Assembly: GCA_029945375.1 (NCBI GenBank)
Contig: CM057057.1
Span: 5,332,001-5,396,000 of the forward strand
Direction: 5' to 3'
Length of the DNA: 64,000 nucleotides
Origin: Agaricus subrufescens
Taxonomy: Eukaryota; Basidiomycota; Agaricomycetes; Agaricales; Agaricaceae
Part shown: piece by piece, positions 55,572 through 64,000 of the stretch
How the letters are laid out: each line of letters begins with the position of its first letter
Numbering within the stretch: the first letter of the stretch is position 1
Notes under the pieces: generated by a model
Databases searched by the model: none
What the model was told of the DNA's origin: nothing
Seen by the model: the letters and a program-made list of their open reading frames with translations, nothing else
Made by a program: the position numbers and the translations under genes

Positions 55572-57097
55572 ATGGGAGTCCAGTTTGGCTCGTTCGACTC
55601 CATCTGCCAGACGGCTGCCCTCGTCATCTGCCCTCTTGTCGGCTCAGAACAGGGCATAGAGCCCAACTGCTACAGCCGGAACGTCGATGTAGGAGGCACC
55701 CTCATCTTCCAGCCATGTGAGTCTTGCCATCCTCCTTACTTGCCGACGGTGTCGAAGGTTTGTCAATTTTCGGATTGCCAAGCGAGGCGGCTCGGAGACC
55801 CTGTTTTGTGTCCTCTCCTACTGGAAGAGAGGTACTCTTAAGCGAATACGCCACATTGGCCTGGCCTGTCTGACTGCTGGCTGGAAAAAAGGAGAGCATA
55901 CAGTCCACCTGTCCGCCTCAGTTTGACGCCCGCCTCGCCTACCGCTTCAACCGCACAGTTCTTCGTCCATTCATGCGGGCTGACACCCACTCTAGCAACA
56001 TGTTTTGTACATATCGTCGCGATCATCATGACAATCATTATGATTCTTCACATTAGGAGCAAATATACCGCTGTCGGTGAGTTAGCTTGTCATCCTTATC
56101 TGGAGCCATTACTCAATAGATGCGCCAGGCCGGAAGGAAATCGTGATGTTTTTCTGGATGTATGCTCTTATCGAGCTTCTTGCAATGTTCCTGGATTCTG
56201 GGGTGATACCGACATCCAACGGAAGCTATCCTGTGCGTGTCGCATTCCGATGAGCAATGATCATGAGTATCTAACTCATTAGCTAGTGGTTCGCTGCAGT
56301 CTACACGGGCTTGGTTGCAGCGACTTATTGCTGCCTCCTAATTAACGGATTTGTTGGTTTCTTGTTCGCTGAAGATGGTACTCCACTATCGCTCTGGGTA
56401 AGCCCAACCAATTCACCCTAAGTTTTGTCTTCTTATATCTTGTAGTTCCTACGAATCTCCTGTCTCGTTGTCTTTGGTATTTCGTTCTTCATTGCGATCG
56501 CTACCTTCAAGCAATTTGCTGGGTTCACATTCGACAAGACAGTCGGTCTCTGGATCATTTACATTCTTTGGCCGCTCATCTGTGTCGTCATATACGTTGT
56601 CTCCCAACTGGTCCTCGTCTTCCGGACTCTTCAGGATCGGTGGCCACTTGGGGACATTGTGTTTGGTACCGCCTTTTTCACCATCGCCCAAGTCCTGTTG
56701 TTTGCTTTCAGCGTCACGATCTGTGATGCCATCAAACACTACATTGATGGACTTTTCTTCTTCACCCTTTGTATGCTTCTGAGTGTGATGATGGTTTACA
56801 AATACTGGGACAGCATAACCGTAAGTTTCCATATGCTCGGAAGTCTGGACGTGTTAATAATCATATGATTAGCGCGAGGATCTCGAATTTTCTGTTGGGT
56901 CAAAGCTTGCAGTATGGGAGGTCAAGGATCCGTTACTAGCCGGTCCGGGTGGTCCGGAATTCGACGAGGACACCGCAAGTAACTATCACAATGGGGCACC
57001 TGGAAGCCTCATCGGCGGCGTGAGTGGGAATCAACTGTACCAGAAGGGTGGTTTCCCCGCAAGGGGATATCCTCCTTCTGCTGGTCCAGGTTACTAG
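55572..57097 (+). CDS. CHS7: Chitin synthase export chaperone (Chs7 family)
   Basis: Six exons: 55572-55716, 55996-56076, 56129-56232, 56287-56397, 56446-56820 and 56873-57097. All introns are GT-AG, and the CDS is 1041 nt, 346 residues. The start [20 protein letters not shown] and the Cys in [18 protein letters not shown] are the Chs7 N-terminal signature. Seven hydrophobic segments follow, including [53 protein letters not shown] and [19 protein letters not shown]. Then comes [19 protein letters not shown] and an acidic/Gly-rich tail. Chs7 is an ER membrane protein needed for exit of the chitin synthase III catalytic subunit. The first intron is unusually long for this window (279 nt). All splice phases agree. 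Confidence 0.93.
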
Positions 57098-58192
57098 ACC
57101 ATCATCCGGTCCTACTCCCCCATACTTCTATCTCTTTATAGATCGGACATTGGACGTCTCTTGCTCTTGTAGCTTTGTATCCATTTCCGCCTTGGAATCA
57201 TCCACGAACACTATTATTCTATGTAAAGCACTTTGACAGTTCATAATCTTCTTTCCTTCTTTCTTTTCAATATTTTTGGGTTGCACATATTTGCGGAATA
57301 TTATCCAACTAGTCATAACTGCCTGTGGGATCCTCTCATAACGATATCAGTGAACCATGAGCAAGCATGATCAAAGAGAAAAAATAGGTCCTACAATTCC
57401 GGTCGTTGCCATGTGAGGTCAGGGTGTTATAGGTAAGTTTCAAGAGCCAGAGAAGGTACCGAATCAACTCAGCTTAGTTGTCGCATGGTAGGATAGCGCT
57501 CGGTCCCATCACCGGACTGACCTGTCATTTTATCATTGGTACCGAGTAAACCAACGATCAAGTATTATTCCGGTCTGAGACGTCCTGTACTACTTATTAC
57601 GAAATGGAATGGGGCGTTTTATTGATGGCGTGTATAATATTCATTGGGCTGTGTGGGTGGTCAGTAATCATAACATCAGAAAAAAGATGGCGGCGTAGTT
57701 GTGTTTGATGAGAATGACTGTCAGTTGATCTAATACATTCCTCATTGTCTTAAGGAAAAGGATGCTTGACGTGAAAATGATCGTGTCGTACTTGTCATCG
57801 GACACTTATATGTAGCCTAGACTCTTCTGATGCTGTGGGCCGCAGCCTGTACATTGTGTGGGAGAAGTTGACGAGCTCACAGCCTTAGATGGTCCGATGA
57901 GAAGAATTAAGGTGTGTAGCGCTTTCTATGTGTAGGGTACAGCTGCGAGATCTTGAAGATAAGATTCTGGCTAATACTAATTAGTCTGTATACAACTCTA
58001 GCCGCCTCATCTATCTTTCTCGTTTCAAGAATCACCTTCGTGTATAATCCCCCTTGAGCACTGCCGGGGAGACATTCTTAAATGGCGAGTTACACCAGGA
58101 TGGCCACTGATAAGATCCCCTGATATGGCACCACTAAGATGCAGCGAGCTTTGACAAAGATAAATAATCAACCTTGACAAACAAATTGTCAG
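57098..58192. other. Intergenic, no gene seen
   Basis: 3' region of CHS7, then AT-rich sequence up to the hairpin repeat. Nothing recognised. Confidence 0.4.
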
Positions 58193-58301
58193 CATCAGCA
58201 AAAGGTTTGGCTACTTGAGGCTACTTGAAGATACTTGAGGGCTACTTGAGAATTCTCAAGTACCTTCAAGTGGCTTCAAGTAGCCAAACCTTTTGCTGAT
58301 G
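58193..58301. repeat. 109 bp near-perfect hairpin, MITE-like
   Basis: The left arm starts catcagcaaaaggtttggc and the right arm is its reverse complement, ending gccaaaccttttgctgatg. The arms carry repeated tacttgag/cttcaagt units (about four on the left, three or four on the right) and meet around gagaattctc at 58248-58257. There is no coding capacity. It resembles short foldback or MITE elements, or a small-RNA hairpin source. No clear target duplication is seen. Confidence 0.75.
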
Positions 58302-58657
58302 AGGTTCTGAGTCTTTCAATCACATTCGGGTTAGGCAGTTTCACCCAAGGCACTAGTCTATGAAAAATGAACTTATAACTGTCAGATGCACGAACAGCAT
58401 AGGTTACCGCGCAAGAGAGCTTCTGCTGTGGACTGAACACTCACTTTGCATCTTACTAATCTAGTTCGTTCTCAACGGCCATGGATTTTGAACCTTCCTG
58501 CACCATAGTCCGTCTAGTAAGGCAATTACAGATTAGTGGGACATATATTATAGTCTTAAATGATAGGTGTACGAGAGACAACAGAAAGTGATATGTGGAC
58601 CCTGCCCAGACAAAAGACAACCTTCATGCACAAATGCTATCTACCACCAAGTGGATC
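58302..58657. other. Intergenic, no gene seen
   Basis: Short AT-rich 3' flank of the GtaA-like gene. Nothing recognised. Confidence 0.4.
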
Positions 58658-61600
58658 TCACTGATATTCAGGTGGCGGTCGTGCTAGATCCCTGATAGTC
58701 TCCATTTCCCTCCTCAGTTCTTCTACTTCAGCTCTCAAGGTAGCATGGGCCACCAAATCGGCTTCCCCTCCAGATCCCGATCCAGAATTTGCATTAGTGG
58801 AATTTGACGCAGCCAACTGTGGACTCGAAGCTCGATCAAGAACCTCTCTTTGTTTCCTTGATAATGGTTGGTCTAGTGGGACCAGTGAAATGGTAGTGGT
58901 TTCTGGATGATATTCTCCTCGACCATTTGAGTGCAATCTCTTGTGGTGCTGAAGTGCAGGCACCGGCCAATTTGAGGAAACACGTTCATAATTGAAAGAA
59001 TATGATCCGGCATAATGATCATCGAAAGGGTTCACAGCCGCTCTGGCTCTGGTTTTGCGTCTCCGCCAGAAGAAGATTGCGCTTAAAACCATGAGAAGAA
59101 GTGCAAGCCCACCAATGACACCTCCGACAATTTTACCACTTACATCCTTGGGGGCGTTAGCTTGGGTGCCGGCACCATTCTGTGTCCTACTAATACATAT
59201 AATGAGTTATCGGATATCTGAAAATGATTTAGAACAGAGACACACTTAAGTGCCAAAATTGCAAAGGCAGCACCTTGAGCAGCACTGTCAAAGTTCTCAG
59301 TATATGTATGTGCAATCCTTTATGTACACAACCAAATCGGGACTAACCTTCCTGTACTTCCAAGCATGGCTGCTCCATTTGATGCATTATATCTCATTGG
59401 CAGCAGAAATCGCCATGATACACTATAGGCCTGAAGGTATGTTGACTTGATAAGGTTGTCGCGAACGGATGAGTAACTCGAGGGGATTATTGCGGCAGTC
59501 ATGAGAGCCCAATCTAAAGTGCAACGATCAGGAAAGTGATTTCTATCTGAGGATAGTAATGTACGAGGATAGGCTAGTCCATTACCTTTTTCGTTGTCAA
59601 GGCTGTAGCTTTGGTCTTCAAGAGCTTGAAAAAGCGAAGTGTGAGGTATGCACATAAAATGATAACCACCTCAAATGCTCACAGGTGTTGGAGGTGTAAA
59701 ATTGCGCCTCACGTTCCAGCACCTGCATTGAAAAGGATGTTATAGTTTGCAATGATTAATTGGGGAAAAACGTACGTCATCATCGATTAGACCAGTTTGA
59801 AGCCAAACAGCCAGGAAGAGATTGTACATCAATCCCCAAGTAGCTGGCTTTTCATATTGCGCTTGGACATGTGTGTCTGCAATCGCGAGTCATTTCCAAT
59901 TGGCAATGAGTTCACCAGCCTTATCCTGTCAATGTTTGTCAAGACGATAAAATTCCAGTGCTTATTGGTAACCCACTTTGAATGTGGTATTAGATGATTT
60001 GAGAGCCTCATCAATCTTTCCCATGGAATAAATTCCCAGTATTCCCTTTATTGCCAGATTAGACATCTCAGGATAGCCAAAGCCGTCTGCGGATACAGCA
60101 TTGCTGGGATGCAATGAGTGTTCAACTAGATAGTATCCCCATTTTTGTAGTAACGATTGCTAGTTAATTTGTTAGGTGAGTGTAGTGCACACCGAAAGCA
60201 GGGGGGCTACTGACATATTTAGAAATAAGCGAATTATCACCAGACATAGCTGTATGAGTGTAAGCCATAATGAGCATGTTTCTGCAATCTGTCATATAAA
60301 TCTAAGCAGGCTTACAGAAAGGATGGGAATTGCCATCACGTACATTCTATTGCGAGGGCTTCAGTATCACTATTGTTGCCACTGACAATGGGATATCGGC
60401 CTCCTAGTATACTATTAAATCGGTCAGCGGTAGTGCCACTATGAACATACCAAGATCAGGTGACGCATAAGGATTAGGGTAGCTTGAAGATGCCTGGAAC
60501 TCAAGGAGAGGGTCGAGAAGATCATGTACAAATGAAGAGTTGAAGTGGACCAACGCAGGAAGAGCAGCATAGATTACTTCCACTGGGTTGGCACATCTGT
60601 ACAGTGCCAGGAGTCAGCTGCAATTGGCCTTAGTCTGAGTTGAACTTACAAAGACACGGAGATATCTTTCATAAAAATCTTTACATCTGATGCAATTGGC
60701 TGCCCTCCTTCACTAGCGGGAATTGTGATGTCCATTGATGCAAAGACTTGTCTAGTCACTAGTGACAATATTTCCTGATACTCTGAAGAAATAGTAGAGG
60801 CTGCACTCATAATATCGTGATCAAAGGCTCTACCCCTGCTACTGGCACCCTCAAAGTCCTCGAGAAAGTCAGAAATCTAAGCAAGGCATAAAGGGCTATC
60901 ATTGTCATTTTTACAAAATGATACGTACCACACTATCGATAGTCTTGTATGATGACCAGTAGTAGGCTGTTCGAGGTTGGAATCCTGCCTCGGTTGCATA
61001 GTTAACCAAAGGGTTTCGCACAAGGCCCAATGCCCAGACAGTAGGTTCAGGTTGATTATTGGGGGTAACTAGTCCTAAATCGATAGCAAAAGAAAACACC
61101 AGCCATCAACTGATAGGAACTCACAGTTAGTGATGCATCTTATTCTTAACAAACACACGCACTCATTCACAGCACGAAAATCAGCATCTGTGCTATTACT
61201 TAGGTTACCATACGTGGCAAACATCTCTCTGCAAGACACGTCGGGGCCTGTCCGCCATGCAATACCAGGGTGCTGTAAGAAGTTATCAGATGGGTAAGTA
61301 GGTTTGTGACCGACACAACTCTCCTGGTAAGTGGCATAGTATCCAGTGGAATCTTCAGCTGAGTCATTTTGATCTACCATTAGCTTTGGGTCTGTTGATT
61401 GAACATGGTGGTAGACTACGTTGGTTGAAGTGTTTGTACCCCATATCACGGGTGTGGTTGGTTCGCCGGTTACCCATTCTTAAGAAGCTAATGAGTCGCT
61501 GTGAGGAATGTTTTCAGTCTATACAGGACTGACCTGCCGAGATATCAGAATACAATTGAATTGCATGTTGTCCTGCATCATCAGCCATAAATGCATTGAT

Positions 61601-62117
61601 GGATAGGTAGGTGAACGGAATTGATTGGCAAGTATAATTGTTGGGCTTTGGAAATGGTAAGGTTACAGTGCAATATGCAAGTGAAAGTGATGCACCTCAA
61701 TCGGACTGAAAAATGTGGCATTGAATCTCACAGGACCAGCATGAATAGTGAAGATAGTCTTAGTTGGGGTAATCGTACTGCCAAAGGCGACAGTAGTTGA
61801 GGTGTTCTGTACTGAGTCACCCAGCCATTGATACGCTTGACCATCTACATGAATCATCCCATTCCACCCAAGAATCTTTCCAATGGCATGAATTTTCGAA
61901 GACTTTGTAGAGTGATTGTCTGACTTACTTTGTTCTGCATGAAAAGATTTGGCCATACCTTTTCAGGGGCCGTTTGGTTGTTATTCAAGATCCAGCTATG
62001 TAGGTATGGTGTTTTCACGGCAAGTGGATAGCTTCCTGGTAAATTAGGAGATTGGGCTTCAGTCAGCAACCCAAAAGAAAGAAAGGAAAGAAAGAACAGC
62101 ATGGTAGTCACCATCAT
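58658..62117 (-). CDS. GtaA-like (DUF5127/DUF4965) secreted or membrane-anchored protein, copy 1
   Basis: A many-exon gene. Exon 1 is 62117-61929 with signal peptide MMVTTMLFFLSFLSFGLLTEA. A 53 nt intron leads to KILGWNGMIHVDGQAYQWLG. N-terminal family blocks are NLPGSYPLAVKTPYLHSW, then SIPFTYLSINAFMADDAGQH, YSDISAEWVTG and PVIWGTNTSTNVVYHH. Late blocks are LDWALMTAAIIPSSYSSVRD and MLGSTGR, then AAQGAAFAILAL. After the domain comes a TM helix (about 59150-59060) with a RRRKTRAR stop-transfer, a Ser-rich stretch, a coiled coil (LRAEVEELRREMETIRD) and a C-terminal ARPPPEYQ. Fungal relatives include secreted glutaminase A, but glutaminase activity is an inference from family naming only. Not every intron was resolved, so the middle (59.7-61.4 kb) is less certain. 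Confidence 0.68.
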
Positions 62118-63267
62118 TGCAGTGGATTTTGAGCTATGCTTAATTGTATCTTTGATGTTCACACTGTTTTGTGTTATTTTTGCTGCCCAAGATGCCTGTG
62201 ATCCTGGCCCATAGACTTGATCATCAGAAGAAGCGAGGAAGGTGGTGCTCTTGTTACCTCAGCCAGGAGTAATCTTCTGCGAAACCATTTGAACACTTCT
62301 CTCACTGAGCCCCTAGGTTTCCGTGACACTTGTCATTTCAACGCACTCATGGACGGGAGCTGGTGTTCATCAAGTCCAAACTGTGGAGCTTAGTGAGCAC
62401 AGCGGACAATTAGCTGTCAAATGGAGGTAAGAGATTTGATGTCAAGCAGTTGATCAGATTGATGGTAACCAGTGATGTGTCATGTTACATGTCACAGATG
62501 TGACGGAATCAGGCTTCACACACCATATTGATTTTTTTGTGCTTCCTTGTTCTCAATCAGCTATACTCATCAGCCATGCAGTCCTGGCTTGGCCAGCCCA
62601 ATGTCACTCTATTCTGACCAATAGTGCATAACGGCAACTCTAAAACTCTCTCCAGGCTTCTATTGCAGTACAGTTGTGGTGTGCTTTACATTCTCCAAGT
62701 CATCTGTGATAAACAAGACAAGGCAGCCCTAAGAGTATGTGCGGATGATACCATCTGAGGAAGATATCAGAAGGAGCATTGACTGAGCAACAACCTCGAT
62801 TGTGAAGCATGACAGATGACTTCTGATTTGACGCATCAGTGTTGTAACACTTGACAAGTCAAGCCCCCTATGTTTATTCCATTTATTTCACAACTATTTG
62901 TCCACCGTGTAATATGCTGTTTTGGTCAGCACTGACACTACTGATTTAGTCAGATGTCATCAAGTATAAAGTATGTCTTGATCTCCGTCGTTCAGTTCTG
63001 AGTCTACCTTTCTGTCATCGTCTCTTGGTAAGGCTATTTAAAACTACAAATCTTTCATCATGATAGCCTGTAGACAGGGTTTGAAAAATTTTCATTATGT
63101 TATGTTTCTGTCAATCCTCACAGGTCCATTTGTCGCTATGGCACGAGGAGAAATTGGGTTCTATGATGGTGGTACAGTCTGACTCGCAGGTATACAATCA
63201 AGGAAATATAAATAGCAGTAGCAAGAATGAGCAATTGAGCGCACTCACACAATTTATGATAGTGCTC
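62118..63267. other. Intergenic between tandem GtaA-like genes
   Basis: Promoter of copy 1 and 3' flank of copy 2. AT-rich, with no feature recognised. Confidence 0.4.
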
Positions 63268-64000
63268 CTACCGATAACTAGGTGGAGGTCGCACCATGTC
63301 TCTAATAGCATCTATCTCTCTTCTCAGTTCATCTACTTCAGCTCTCAAAACCTCCTCTCTTTGTGACCTGGCCGCTTGATATGAGTTTGTGAGAGACAAC
63401 ATAGCCGATTCAGATAGCTGGGAAAGATGTATTTGGTTTTGATGTAGAATTTCCCTTTGTTTAGTTGATAATGGTTGGAATGGTGGAACCGGTGGAATGG
63501 TGGTTCCTGGAAGTTGGTTATGATTCCTTCCACTGATATCTGTTTCCAACTGTGGCTGCACTAATAGCACCGGTGGGGCAGAAGATTCAAGGTCCATAAT
63601 GTGTTTCGGTTTGTGTGACTGGTGTGTATCATTGTTGCCGTTTGCAGAATCAAATTGAGGGAGAAAAGGCACCAGTCGGGATTGATTGCCTTTGTGCATA
63701 CCAAAAATAAGTCGGAAGTGTCACCTCTCGCTTCTACGCAACAAAAGAATGACACCCGCAATAATGAGAAGGAATACTAGACCACCAATTACACCTCCCA
63801 CAATTGCACCTAATGGACTCTTCTGGTTGGGATTTGAGCAACTACTGATATCCAGGTTGACATTCTTGATTCTGACAAAACATGTCAGGTTAATATGAAG
63901 AATGGACATAGGATGAACACAAATGTCATTGCCAAGATTGCAAAGGCAGCACCTTGGGCCGCACTGACAAAAAAAATCAATAACTTTGACTTAAAGGCAT
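63268..64000 (-). CDS. GtaA-like protein, copy 2, C-terminal part only (runs off right edge)
   Basis: On the minus strand the right edge encodes AAQGAAFAILA, as at the end of the enzymatic domain of copy 1. Then come CSNPNQKSPLGAIVGGVIGG and a TM helix (VFLLIIAGVILLLR). A 48 nt intron (63690-63737) was chosen because it joins the TM exon in frame to NQSRLVPFLPQFDSANGN. The tail repeats the plan of copy 1: PPFQPLSTKQREILH, the coiled coil LRAEVDELRREIDAIRD, and the end MVRPPPSYR. It is a tandem paralog whose N-terminal part lies beyond the window. Confidence 0.65.

Noticed and set aside
1..64000. CRISPR arrays, rRNA genes, bacterial operons
   Set aside because: No regularly spaced repeats, no rRNA-like sequence and no polycistronic gene arrangement; all genes have eukaryotic introns.

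Overview
The window is nuclear DNA of a basidiomycete fungus, most likely an agaricomycete. Genes are dense in spliceosomal introns of about 45-65 nt. The gene set is typical of that group: CHS7-type chaperone, SPO22/ZIP4-type meiosis gene, PHO80-like cyclin, F-box protein, 7TM protein, small GPI-type proteins and GtaA-like secreted proteins. Fungal non-LTR and tyrosine-recombinase retrotransposons are also present. All splice models were built by eye from GT-AG or GC-AG sites, reading-frame continuity and remembered family patterns; no alignment was run.

Layout. 0-3.5 kb: a decayed TPR/ACL4-like fragment at the left edge and a complete 7TM protein gene. 3.57-9.22 kb: a DIRS-order (Ngaro/PAT-like) retrotransposon on the minus strand. 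It has split direct repeats A1-ORFs-B1-A2-B2, a Gag with CCHC knuckles, RT-RNase H and a tyrosine recombinase broken by one stop codon. 9.2-12.5 kb: two more decayed ACL4-like copies and anonymous degenerate DNA. 12.6-18.4 kb: housekeeping genes (RTF2, an alpha/beta hydrolase, an F-box protein, an RS-rich protein). 19.6-22 kb: a tandem pair of small secreted GPI-type genes, the second carrying a nonsense codon. 23.1-32.1 kb: a short-chain dehydrogenase gene whose first intron holds a full-length 7.9 kb LINE. The 18 bp target duplication copies the intron's own 3' splice site.

33.7-39.4 kb: the SPO22/ZIP4-like gene, and divergent from it a small membrane protein gene with two GC-AG introns. 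39.4-41.7 kb: degenerate coding remnants. 41.7-45.4 kb: no recognised gene. 45.4-48.4 kb: a PHO80/PCL-like cyclin with a long disordered, E/R-rich tail. 49-55.5 kb: gene-poor DNA. 55.6-57.1 kb: the chitin synthase export chaperone CHS7. 58.2 kb: a 109 bp hairpin, MITE-like. 58.7-64 kb: two tandem GtaA/DUF4965-type secreted or membrane proteins sharing a TM-plus-coiled-coil tail that ends in a PPxY motif; the second runs off the right edge.

The host genes are mostly independent single genes, not a pathway cluster. The most notable biology is the interaction of mobile elements with host genes: the LINE that re-created a splice acceptor, and the YR element whose internal repeats preserve a circle junction.
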